A DNA stretch of 34,407 bases from positions 1 to 34,407 of the forward strand of contig CAKNLF010000016.1 in the NCBI GenBank assembly GCA_930989305.1, written 5' to 3'. This document shows, piece by piece, positions 21,306-29,348 of this stretch. The notes under the pieces were generated by a model. It was not told the DNA's origin, searched no databases, and saw nothing but the letters and a program-made list of their open reading frames with translations. This stretch comes from an uncultured Roseburia sp. Lineage in GTDB: Bacteria > Bacillota > Clostridia > Lachnospirales > Lachnospiraceae. The position numbers and the translations under genes are program-made. Positions within the stretch are counted from its first letter, which is position 1. The number at the start of each line of letters is the position of its first letter.

Positions 21306-23612
21306 TTATGATTCTCTCTGCCGCAGAAAAACGTTCTGGCCCCATAGGATCAGCAGAAGGATCACAAAGGAAACTGCCAGTCCGACGGCTGTGTATACTG
21401 CCATATTTCCGGTTAAGGGGCTGATCTCAAGAAGATCTGGGAACAGCTTCAGCGCTGCAAAAGTTCCGATCACCATAGACACGCAGATAAAAATCCGCAG
21501 CGGATTAAACGGAATACAGCTTTTGATCACCGCGATCATAGAAAGCATAATCAGCAGCAGGTACATTACCGTCTGTCTCTGGTCCGGCGTAAACGGGGCT
21601 ATCAAACTGGTTGCCGCAATCATAATCGTCACCACAACGCCAAAGGGCGCCGCGTTTTTCAAAGCTTCTTTCAAGAACCGTCCTTTCAGTCTTCTTGTAT
21701 CCGATTCCGCGATAGTCAGGAAAGACGGATAAGCTTCGATGCAGGCGTCTATCAGTGTGATCTGGATCGGAATAAAGGGGAACGGAATGTTCAAAACCAG
21801 ACAGAGTATGGATACCAGTACGGAATATGTGGTTTTGATAAAGAACACTCCCGCTGTCCTGGTCACATTGTGTATTACTTTTCTGCCCTCCATGACCACC
21901 TGGGGCAGATTAGTAAAGTCCGAATCCATAAGCACTACCTGGGCGATCTGCCGGCTGGCGTCGCTTCCGTCCGCAATGGCAATGGAGCAGTCCGCCTCAC
22001 GAAGCGCCAGCAGGTCGTTGACTCCGTCTCCAGTCATGGCTACCTGGTGCCCTTTTCGTTTCAGCGCCAGCACCAGCTCCTGTTTCTGTTTCGGTGTAAC
22101 TCTGGCGAAAACAGCATATTTTCCGCAAATCTCATCAAAATCAATAGCATCTCCCGCCTGGGACAGATCAATGGCGTCCTCCCATCGCTCCAAGCCGGCC
22201 CTTTTTGCGATCATGGATACAGTTTTCACATGATCCCCGGAGATCACTTTCACATCCACGCCCTCTCTTCGGAAAAACTTTAACGTCTTTTGAGCATTGT
22301 TTCGTATGGTGTCTTCCAGTATTACGCTGTACAGCGGCCGGATCCCCTCGGGCAGTCTGTTCTCATCTGTCCAGAGACCATTGTAATAACCGATAATGAT
22401 CACACGCCGGCCTTTGTCCAGCTGGGCTTCCAAACTGTCAGGCAGCTGGCCCAGCAGCCGTTCCGGCGCTCCTACAAAGACACTGCCTTTTTCCTCAAAA
22501 CTGATACAGCCCCATTTTCGTTTGGAAGAAAATGATATTTTGGAAGAAGGACTGTAAATCTGTTCCGCTCCGAAAGCTTCCACCAGCGCCTGAAACGTGG
22601 CGTTGTTGTCATCGCTGGCAGCCAGATAAGAACGGACCAGTTTTTCCCCTTCCTTCTGAGCGTTTTTCATCATTGGTACAGAGGACACTACTTTTAACTT
22701 CCCGTCTGTGATCGTTCCTGTCTTGTCCAAGCAGAGCACATCCACATGAGCCAGCGTCTCCAGCGAATAGATATTCTGGACGAGGATCTTCATCCTTGCC
22801 AGCCGGATCACTCCCGTAGCCAGAGAAACGGAAATCAGCAGCACCAGTCCCTTTGGCAGCATTCCAAGAAGGGCCGCCGCAGAGGAAACAACCGATTCCC
22901 CAAGCACCGTATCTCTCAATATAAACGCTTCCAGGAACAAAAGAATTCCAAGAGGTACAATGAGAAAGCTGGTAAAGTTGGTGACTTTTTTCATGGAACC
23001 CAGCAGTTCAGACTCTACTTTCTTTTCTTTTTTTACTTCGTTTGCCAGCTTTGTAGCATAGTTTTCATCCCCTACATGGGTTACTTTCGCATAAGCTTTC
23101 CCGGAAATAACAGAGCTTCCGGAGTACAGGATGCTGCCCGGTTCCTTTACAACCGCGTCGCTCTCTCCTGTGAGCAGAGATTCGTTGACTTCCATCATGC
23201 CTTCTACAACTATACCGTCGCTGCAGATCTGCCTGCCGCTTTCCAGCACCATAAGGTCGTCTTTTACGATCTCGTCCAGCCCTATAGTCTTTTCTTTATT
23301 CTCCCTGCGCACGCACACGCTGGGACGGTTCAGAATGGAAAGCTCATCTACCAGTTTTTTCGCCTTCAGCTCCTGTATGATACCGATCAGAATATTTAAG
23401 ATAATGATCGCGATAAAGATCATATTCGAATAAGCTTTTACCGCAAACAGCAATACCGCGATCACAAAATTCAGTAAATTGAACAGCGTACAGAGATTTT
23501 CACGGATGATCGCCGACACGCTTTTCGTAATGCTGGCCGCCGCCGTACCTCCTTCTCCCTGCTCGCGTTTTTTCAGGACCTCCTGCTCTGTTAATCCTGT
23601 CAAATCCTGCAT
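21306..23612 (-). CDS. Cation-transporting P-type ATPase
   Basis: A 768-residue HAD-IC P-type ATPase in the membrane. Motifs are actuator LLTGES (about 146-151), phosphorylation site CLDKTGTITDG (Asp near 296), the nucleotide domain, DVKVISGDH and the hinge MTGDGVNDLLALREAD, with four helices before and about six after the catalytic core. The membrane helix 4 motif reads MLPKGL where Ca2+ pumps have PEGL, so a usual calcium-site glutamate is a lysine. Relatives in Gram-positives (Exp7/YoaB-like) have uncertain ions. ATG 23612 follows AGGAGG by 7 nt; the frame is open 12 codons further back. Confidence 0.9.
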   Translation of the reverse strand: MQDLTGLTEQEVLKKREQGEGGTAAASITKSVSAIIRENLCTLFNLLNFVIAVLLFAVKAYSNMIFIAIIILNILIGIIQELKAKKLVDELSILNRPSVCVRRENKEKTIGLDEIVKDDLMVLESGRQICSDGIVVEGMMEVNESLLTGESDAVVKEPGSILYSGSSVISGKAYAKVTHVGDENYATKLANEVKKEKKVESELLGSMKKVTNFTSFLIVPLGILLFLEAFILRDTVLGESVVSSAAALLGMLPKGLVLLISVSLATGVIRLARMKILVQNIYSLETLAHVDVLCLDKTGTITDGKLKVVSSVPMMKNAQKEGEKLVRSYLAASDDNNATFQALVEAFGAEQIYSPSSKISFSSKRKWGCISFEEKGSVFVGAPERLLGQLPDSLEAQLDKGRRVIIIGYYNGLWTDENRLPEGIRPLYSVILEDTIRNNAQKTLKFFRREGVDVKVISGDHVKTVSMIAKRAGLERWEDAIDLSQAGDAIDFDEICGKYAVFARVTPKQKQELVLALKRKGHQVAMTGDGVNDLLALREADCSIAIADGSDASRQIAQVVLMDSDFTNLPQVVMEGRKVIHNVTRTAGVFFIKTTYSVLVSILCLVLNIPFPFIPIQITLIDACIEAYPSFLTIAESDTRRLKGRFLKEALKNAAPFGVVVTIMIAATSLIAPFTPDQRQTVMYLLLIMLSMIAVIKSCIPFNPLRIFICVSMVIGTFAALKLFPDLLEISPLTGNMAVYTAVGLAVSFVILLLILWGQNVFLRQRES

Positions 23613-23628
23613 ACCGCATCCTCCTGTA

Positions 23629-24454
23629 TTATTTTTTCTGTGTTTCACCCAGACTGTCGATAATGGTGATCACCAGCCCTCTGATATTATTTTCCGTTAT
23701 CCCTTCCTGTTCCACATTTTTATTTTCCAGGAAAAGGACAGCCACCAGACCGGATCCCGTCTTTCCTTCTTTCCCTTTGCCCGGTACGGGAACCATAGTC
23801 AGATCCACCGTTTTTCTGCCTGAGGCACAGTCCGCGGTAATTCCCGTATAAGTCACGGAGGTATGTTCCGAACGGCAGCGGTTCAATGCGGTGGATGCAG
23901 CAAGGCTCAGATCGTCATTGACTATGGAATTCCCCTGCGTTTTCGCTTTTGCCCAGGAACAAGTATCCGTTCTTCTTCAAAGCCGAATGGAAAATAGAAA
24001 ACAACATTCTCTGCAGCACCGGCTGAAAATAGATCATCACATTCCTGCAGCTTATCAGGTCCAGTTTTCCAAAGGGCGGATCCGAAAGCATACTGTGGGG
24101 TGCGAAAATGATCATTCTGCGTATCTCCTTAGAAATAATATACTGATCATTTTTTTTTGTAAAGTATTTTGCCAGACGTTCCGGAGAAACATCCTCCAGA
24201 ATACTTTCCGTAAAAATCCCCTTTCCTGCCTGTTCAATCGCTCTGGTATCCACATCAATGGCAAAAATCTTCACATCCCGCAGTTCGTTTATCTCTTCCA
24301 TCACTTCACTGAACAGGATTGCAAGAGTGCCGCTTTCTTCTACATTATGTTCCAGGATCTTTACATATTCCTTCAGGGAAATACTGTGCGTTACCACTAT
24401 CCTCCGCTCGATCCTGCACAGCACGGTAGTCCGCTTATAATTGGTAAAGTCTAT
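23629..24454 (-). pseudogene. Decayed CheR-type methyltransferase fusion (CheB/CheR/PAS-like)
   Basis: Three conserved blocks of a CheR-containing signalling protein survive with pieces missing between them. From 24454 the frame has IDFTNYKRTTVLCRIERR and a helix, then jumps directly to SGTLAILFSE. This loses the usual FFRDP and SAM-binding GCATGEE segments. Next come VKIFAIDVDTRAIEQAGKG, LDLISCRNVMIYF and GYLFLGKSEN, after which the frame ends at 23915. A second frame, readable from about 23941, carries NDDLSLAASTALNR, VTYTGIT and VDLTMVPVPGKGKEGKTG, matching the later PAS-proximal part, and ends at 23629. At least two deletions and one frame change make it non-functional. It lies 16 nt upstream of the ATPase gene. 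Confidence 0.8.
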
Positions 24455-24852
24455 GCTGCTTGTGCCATCAGAACCGGCAGACTGAAAAGGGTATTACGTG
24501 AAATATTAACGGAAACTGTAATCGGCGGATACCCTTTGTCTTTCCAGCCGCTCATCTGCCAAAGCACGTTTTCCAGCATAAAGTAATCCAGGTCCCAAAT
24601 CTGACCGTTTCGCTCCATTTCCCCAACAAACTGTTCCGGCTTAACAATATTTCCATATCCGTCAATTCCCTGCACCAGATTTTTTCCTGGAAAAAATCCC
24701 GTCAGTCCATGTATATCCGATTCTGATCTGTTTGGAATATCGTCTCTGCAGTCTGCATGGCCGTATTCAAATCCCCGTGTACTGTTGATCACGGAAAAAT
24801 TCGGCACATCAAGGACCAGCACGCCCATGGGGCCGCATGTAGAGGTAGGCAA
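24451..24852 (-). pseudogene. Deleted GGDEF/EAL cyclic-di-GMP protein remnant
   Basis: A short open frame (133 codons) contains a piece of a GGDEF domain (MGVLVLDVPNFSVINSTRGF, about residues 9-28). It then passes straight to pieces of an EAL domain (GIDGYGNIVKPEQFVGEME and YFMLENVLWQMSGWKDKG, then PPITVSVNISRNTLF). The GG(D/E)EF active loop and the E-A-L motif itself are both missing, and the end is cut off inside the EAL domain. The stop overlaps the beginning of the CheR remnant, so the two genes have been joined by deletion. No function is expected. Confidence 0.75.
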
Positions 24853-24962
24853 ATGCGTCTTCCATCCGGATCTTTTATTTCCGTCACCATGTTATCATTT
24901 TTCATCTCTCAGCTTTCTCCCATATACATTCCGCAAACGCGCATTTCCGCCGCTGTCTGCGC

Positions 24963-25358
24963 TTATACGCTCCAGGATTTCTTTTCTATTTCCTCCAGGG
25001 GAATTTCTACTCCTTCATACTTTTCTTTTTTAATCTGATTTTTCCCTGGATCCAGAACCCGTACATATACTGTGCCTTTCTTTTTTCCATAAATCGGCCT
25101 TACCATTGCCTCATAGCTCAAGGATCCCTGCAAAAAATCCGTCAGTCCGTTTATATTTATCCCCTTCATGTCGCTGTAAGCCGTTGACATACGTCCGCCG
25201 CATACACTGCAGGTATATTCGATCCGTCTCTCCCACATCTGCACCGTATGGTTAAACTGCCACCGGGGATCCAGCGTCCTGCATAATGGACAGACAGGTA
25301 TGGCTTCGCGAATATACTGTTCCGCAAGTCCCTGCCGATGAGGATCTATTTTTCCCAT
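24963..25358 (-). CDS. Small zinc-ribbon protein of unknown function
   Basis: A protein of about 131 residues that I recognise only as a type seen in Lachnospiraceae. From MGKIDPHRQGLAEQYIREAI it runs to CPLC (about residues 23-26) and CSVC (about 50-53). This four-cysteine set probably binds zinc, and FNHTVQMWERRIEYT lies between. The C-terminal half has strands YVRVLDPGKNQ and a charged end without known motifs. No membrane segment or signal is seen. ATG 25370 is also in frame but touches the AGGAG ribosome site, so ATG 25358 is preferred with a wide 12-nt gap. It lies between decayed signalling genes and a divergent AraC regulator. Confidence 0.65.
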   Translation of the reverse strand: MGKIDPHRQGLAEQYIREAIPVCPLCRTLDPRWQFNHTVQMWERRIEYTCSVCGGRMSTAYSDMKGININGLTDFLQGSLSYEAMVRPIYGKKKGTVYVRVLDPGKNQIKKEKYEGVEIPLEEIEKKSWSV

Positions 25359-25576
25359 AGTTTCTTTCATCTCCTGTTCCGATCATCGTCTGTGTACAGA
25401 CTGTATCAACTATAAACCATATTATAACAGTCTTCCCTTTAAATAACAACGTAAGGTTAACACTCAGTTTGTCTGCCGCGTTCTTCTGCCGGAATGAAAT
25501 TTGAAGATATTTTACAAGCCTTTCTTTCAAAAGAATGGTACAATGGATATCTGCAGAAAGGTGGGAGAAACCCAGT

Positions 25577-26422
25577 ATGAACCGCAAAAAGCAAACTGTT
25601 TTGTATGATAAAAATCTGCATATAGAAACATATGATTTTAAAGGGCTTGTACAACCCTTTCCCAACCATTTTCACGAATATTATGTTATCGGTCTGATGG
25701 AAAACGGCCAGCGCCGGTTATCCTGCAAGAACAGGAACTATACCATCTCCAAAGGCGACATTGTCCTTTTTAACCCCGGAGACAATCATTCCTGCATCCG
25801 AGTCAGCGACAGCCCCCTGGATTACCGGGGATTTCATATTTCCAGAGAAACCATGTCCCCTTTGTACCAGGAGATCACCGGGCGTCCGGGGCTTCCTGTT
25901 TTTTCACATTCTGTGACACGAAACGAAAAAGCCGCAGGCTGTCTGCGGCTGCTCCACGACCTGATCACAGGAAACGCCTCTGCTCTCGAAAAGGAGGAAA
26001 CGCTGCTTTTTTTGCTGACTTTGCTGATCAGTCACCGGGAACCGATATCAGACCGGGATCTTCCGGCTTATAGTCCGGAAATTGAAAAAGCCTGCGATTT
26101 TATCCAAACACATTACCGTGAGCGTCTCTGTCTGGAACAGATCTGTCATTGCGCGGGTCTGAGCAAATCCACTCTGCTGCGGGCATTTACCGCCTGCAAA
26201 GGGATCACGCCCTACTGCTACCTGGAAAATGTCCGGATCGGAAAAGCCAAAAAGCTGCTGGCTCAGGGTATGGCTCCCGTTGACGCGGCTTTGCTCACCG
26301 GATTTTCCGATCAGAGCCATTTTTCAAACTGTTTTCGCAGATTTCTCGGCGTATCCCCTGGTATTTACCGGGACATTTTTACACACAAGCATCATTCAGG
26401 AGGTAAATCCCATGGAATCTGA
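25577..26422 (+). CDS. AraC-family transcriptional regulator
   Basis: A 281-residue regulator. Its N-terminal cupin domain (about 15-90) has PFPNHFHEYYVIGLMENGQR and the GDIVLFNPGDNHSC strand that forms a ligand pocket. The C-terminal AraC DNA-binding domain (about 180-275) has two helix-turn-helix units, LCLEQICHCAGLSKSTLLRA and APVDAALLTGFSDQSHFSNC, ending FRRFLGVSPGIYR. ATG 25577 is 9 nt after GGGAG; the frame is open to 25535. Its stop overlaps the start of the exporter gene by 11 nt, so it is translationally coupled and probably controls that exporter in response to a small molecule. Confidence 0.92.
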   Translation: MNRKKQTVLYDKNLHIETYDFKGLVQPFPNHFHEYYVIGLMENGQRRLSCKNRNYTISKGDIVLFNPGDNHSCIRVSDSPLDYRGFHISRETMSPLYQEITGRPGLPVFSHSVTRNEKAAGCLRLLHDLITGNASALEKEETLLFLLTLLISHREPISDRDLPAYSPEIEKACDFIQTHYRERLCLEQICHCAGLSKSTLLRAFTACKGITPYCYLENVRIGKAKKLLAQGMAPVDAALLTGFSDQSHFSNCFRRFLGVSPGIYRDIFTHKHHSGGKSHGI

Positions 26423-27293
26423 ATCCGCAAAAGGGCATCTGACTGCCCTGCTCACCGTTGTAATCTGGGGCACAACTTTTATATCCACCAAAGTGCTGCT
26501 GAACGATTTTTTACCTGTGGAAATTCTGATCGTCAGATTTGTAATAGGGTTTGGGGCTCTCTGGCTCGCATGTCCCCATCCCCTAAAAAATACCGGAACC
26601 CGGCGGGAGCTTACCTTTGCCGCCGCCGGGCTCTGTGGCATATGCCTGTATTATCTTCTTGAAAATATCGCTCTGACCTATACAATGGCATCCAATGTAG
26701 GCGTTATTATTTCCGTGGCTCCCTTTTTTACAGCCCTATTATCCCGCATATGCTTCCGAAACGCCAGGCGTCTGGGAATTTATTTTTTCGCGGGCTTCAT
26801 TGCCGCAATGGCCGGTATTATCCTGATCAGTTTTAACGGTTCTTCCCTGCGTCTTGATCCTACCGGAGATCTGCTGGCGCTGCTTGCCGCATTTGTATGG
26901 GCCTGCTATTCCATACTTACCAAAAAGATCAGCAGTTACGGGTATCCTACCATTTCATCTACAAGGAGAATCTTTTTTTACGGCATCCTGTTTATGATTC
27001 CTTCTCTGTTTTTCTTTGACGCGAAATGGGATCCGCCCCGTTTTACAGATCCTGTCTGCCTGCTGAATATCATCTTTCTCGGCCTGGGAGCTTCCGCGCT
27101 GTGCTTTGTCACATGGAATTTTGCCGTGCGGGTACTAGACCCGGTGAAAACCAGTGTATACATTTATTTGGTTCCTGTGGTAACCGTTGTTTCCTCTGTA
27201 CTGATCCTGCATGAGCCAATCACCCCATCCGCCGCAGCCGGGATCGCGCTGACGCTGGGAGGCCTGCTGCTTTCACAGCGAAGAAAAATCTGA
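26412..27293 (+). CDS. EamA/DMT-superfamily transporter
   Basis: A 293-residue ten-helix membrane transporter made of two EamA repeats. The first starts TALLTVVIWGTTFISTKVLL (residues 10-29) and contains NIALTYTMASNVGVIIS; the second starts DLLALLAAFVWACYSILTKK (about 150) and ends SAAAGIALTLGGLLLSQRRK. The conserved proline/glutamate pair sits in VLHEPITP-like ILHEPITPSAA. Family members usually export amino acids, nucleosides or drugs. ATG 26412 has AGGAGG 8 nt upstream and lies inside the end of the AraC gene, giving an overlapping two-gene operon. Confidence 0.92.
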   Translation: MESESAKGHLTALLTVVIWGTTFISTKVLLNDFLPVEILIVRFVIGFGALWLACPHPLKNTGTRRELTFAAAGLCGICLYYLLENIALTYTMASNVGVIISVAPFFTALLSRICFRNARRLGIYFFAGFIAAMAGIILISFNGSSLRLDPTGDLLALLAAFVWACYSILTKKISSYGYPTISSTRRIFFYGILFMIPSLFFFDAKWDPPRFTDPVCLLNIIFLGLGASALCFVTWNFAVRVLDPVKTSVYIYLVPVVTVVSSVLILHEPITPSAAAGIALTLGGLLLSQRRKI

Positions 27294-27327
27294 CGCCTTT
27301 TATTCCCGTTCTTCCATAACCCCCAGG

Positions 27328-28002
27328 CTATTTTTCAATTTCAATACTTTCACGGGCAGTTCCCGGATATTTTTGGATAACTGTATAAAACAATGTTTTA
27401 TGTTCTATCCGGTCTTCGCCATATGATTTTTCATAGCTGAACCTCGGTACCTGATGAAATTGTGAAACAGCAACATAATCTGAAACTGTAAAAAATCCAA
27501 ACAAAGCGCCTATACAGCAGGCCGTGCACAGGATCCGCCATTTTCTTGCCGCCAGCACAAACTTTATCCTGAGATAAAAGCCTGCGGTCAGGATTCCTCC
27601 GCCTGCAGCCCCGTAAATACTCCCCCAGCTGCTTTCATTGGGAAATACAGCAAAGGCGGATATTAGGATTGCTGCTCCAAACACCATCAGCGCCGCACTT
27701 ATTATTTTCCTTTTTTCCGCGTAAATTTCATTTTTACTGTACATTGCCATTTTAACCGCAGTATCTTTTGTTTCCTGAGTCATTTCCTCACGCTTCCTTT
27801 CTCCATCTATGATTTCCGATATGCTGACCTGATAAAACTCAGCCAGTTCCACCAGCAGACTGATATCCGGCATATTGCTTCCGGTTTCCCACCTGGACAC
27901 CGTCCTTCCTGACACATGCAGCGTCTCCCCTAAGGCCTCCTGTGTTATATTTTTTTCTTTTCGCAGTGTTTTTAAAAACGCTCCTATTTTTTTCTGGTCC
28001 AT
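27328..28002 (-). CDS. XRE-family regulator with membrane C-terminus
   Basis: A 224-residue protein with a Cro/C1-type helix-turn-helix at the N-terminus (IGAFLKTLRKEKNITQEALG and VSGRTVSRWETGSNMPDIS, residues 6-48). Three hydrophobic helices follow (about 99-117, 125-148 and 154-174), then a short tail. Such membrane-anchored XRE proteins are common in Clostridia and may sense the envelope. ATG follows AGGAGG by 8 nt. It converges on the exporter gene with a 34-nt gap and no clear terminator. The target is unknown. Confidence 0.88.
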   Translation of the reverse strand: MDQKKIGAFLKTLRKEKNITQEALGETLHVSGRTVSRWETGSNMPDISLLVELAEFYQVSISEIIDGERKREEMTQETKDTAVKMAMYSKNEIYAEKRKIISAALMVFGAAILISAFAVFPNESSWGSIYGAAGGGILTAGFYLRIKFVLAARKWRILCTACCIGALFGFFTVSDYVAVSQFHQVPRFSYEKSYGEDRIEHKTLFYTVIQKYPGTARESIEIEK

Positions 28003-28061
28003 TCCTTTTCCCTCCTGCTCTCTAGATTACACAAAAACTTTCTGTTTTTACAGGACACAAA

Positions 28062-28199
28062 ATGAGAAATGTTATATTTTGCCGCCAGGCACCTGTGTCA
28101 GCGCATGAAAAGCCTATGGTGGAGCTGATAAATAAAAAAGAAGCTGCAAAACAGCTTGGTATATCTCTGGCCACTCTATATAACAAATTAAACAGATAA
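28062..28199 (+). pseudogene. Short helix-turn-helix remnant (recombinase C-terminus-like)
   Basis: A 45-codon open frame starts MRNVIFCRQAPVSAHEKP and ends NKKEAAKQLGISLATLYNK followed by LNR. The end looks like the C-terminal HTH of serine resolvases. There is no good ribosome site and no catalytic domain upstream, so it is best read as the tail of a lost gene. It is followed by a terminator at 28355. Confidence 0.4.
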
Positions 28200-28354
28200 G
28201 TTTTTCTTTCTCCCGCAGCAGATGGAATTTCAGTTTTACACACTGCCCATTTATTTTTGCAATACACAGATATCGACAGAAAAAGTTATACCAGCAAAAG
28301 AAACTTGAAATCTTAAAGACTTTGGCTGAAGGATTCCTTTATGTAAATATAAAA

Positions 28355-28387
28355 CGGGCTGCCCCAATCAAAGGGCTGCCCGCTTTT
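28355..28387 (+). terminator. Terminator-like hairpin
   Basis: CGGGCTGCCC (28355-28364) pairs with GGGCTGCCCG (28373-28382) with one T-T mismatch and an 8-nt loop, followed by CTTTT. It is downstream of the HTH remnant and of no intact gene. Confidence 0.6.
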
Positions 28388-28402
28388 CTGTTTATTATGC
28401 AT

Positions 28403-28486
28403 TTACTTTCCTGTACCAAATGATTTAATTTCGTCATCCAGAATAAACCGCTCCACCTTATTAGAGTAATCGTTCATCGACCGCAT
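28403..28486 (-). CDS. Possible 27-residue peptide or gene remnant
   Basis: An ATG at 28486 lies 6 nt after GAGGAG and opens a 27-codon frame, MRSMNDYSNKVERFILDDEI, ending KSFGTGK. The same frame is readable about 13 codons further upstream (LAGLFTEEIS) to a stop, which suggests the end of a lost larger gene. No family is recognised. The rest of 28200-28672 holds nothing else I can support. Confidence 0.2.
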   Translation of the reverse strand: MRSMNDYSNKVERFILDDEIKSFGTGK

Positions 28487-28672
28487 ACTGATCTCCTCTG
28501 TGAAAAGCCCTGCAAGTTGCAGCTTACGAAGTCACTCTTCCCTTGATATTTCCTTTCTCTTCCAGAAACGTATTACAGTTCAATTACCTTCGGTTCCGCT
28601 GTGAAAGAATAGAGGGTTGCTGTTCCGTGCTCAAAATAAAATACCGTCATCAGATTGTCATCAACCGTATAC

Positions 28673-29020
28673 ATGGGAAAGAAAGAATTATTCGGCCGCT
28701 GTCCGTATGTAACTGCGCAGAAAGTATTGACGGGCAAATGGTCTATGTACATTATGTATTTACTTTCGAATGGGCCTGTACGCTTTAATGAACTTTTACG
28801 GCGGATGCCTGAAGAAATGACTCACACTACTTTATCACGTCAGCTCAAGACACTTGAGGATGAAGGTTTGATCATACGTACAGAATATCAGCAGATTCCG
28901 CCAAAAGTCGAATACAGTTTAAGTGAAATCGGCGAAAAATTTAAAAATGTATTATCTGTTCTTGAAGTATGGGGCAATGAATATATTCAATACTTAAATA
29001 ATAAAAGTAAAATTTCCTGA
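28673..29020 (+). CDS. HxlR-family transcriptional regulator
   Basis: A 115-residue winged-helix regulator with the HxlR core: CPYVTAQKVLTGKWSMYIMY (about residues 10-29), SNGPVRFNELLRRMPEEMTH, TTLSRQLKTLEDEGLIIRTE and a beta wing QQIPPKVEYSLSEIG. The single cysteine near residue 10, just before the recognition domain, matches the redox- or electrophile-sensing cysteine of many HxlR/YodB proteins. ATG 28673 is used because a TTG six codons earlier has no better ribosome site; neither has a clear one. No target gene lies adjacent on the same strand. Confidence 0.87.
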   Translation: MGKKELFGRCPYVTAQKVLTGKWSMYIMYLLSNGPVRFNELLRRMPEEMTHTTLSRQLKTLEDEGLIIRTEYQQIPPKVEYSLSEIGEKFKNVLSVLEVWGNEYIQYLNNKSKIS

Positions 29021-29029
29021 CAAGTTTTT

Positions 29030-29200
29030 TCAGACAGAATTCCAGATAGCGAAACTGTGAGACGGGGTGAAAGACTTAAATTGTAATCTCCGCTTCCTTG
29101 TAAAATCTTTATCTGGATGAGAAAGATAGGGATATGGGTCGTAAGCAAGCAGATCAATTACTTCCTCTATTTGTGATGCGATTAATTTGTAATATAACCT
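29030..29200 (-). pseudogene. IS4-type transposase N-terminal fragment
   Basis: A 56-codon frame without a start reads LIASQIEEVIDLLAYDPYPY followed by LSHPDKDFTRKRRLQF. The KDFTRKRRL segment is typical of the N-terminus of IS4-family transposases in Clostridia. After LQF the sequence no longer fits and a stop follows. No catalytic part or terminal inverted repeats were found, so only a relic remains. Confidence 0.6.
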
Positions 29201-29253
29201 CTATCACTTGTTACCTCGCAGCTTTTTTGAAAACAGCCCTTGACCGAACAAAG

Positions 29254-29299
29254 AATGGCTGCCTCTCTGCTGGTTTTACCCATCAGAGAGGCAGCCATT
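29254..29299 (-). terminator. Terminator of the hydrogenase-flavoprotein-transporter operon
   Basis: AATGGCTGCCTCTCTG (29254-29269) pairs perfectly with CAGAGAGGCAGCCATT (29284-29299) over a 14-nt loop. On the minus strand CTTTGTT follows. It lies 50 nt after the transporter stop. Confidence 0.75.
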
Positions 29300-29348
29300 A
29301 TATCCCCATATTTTTATTTTATATTTACATCAGTCAGAGACTTCCGGC

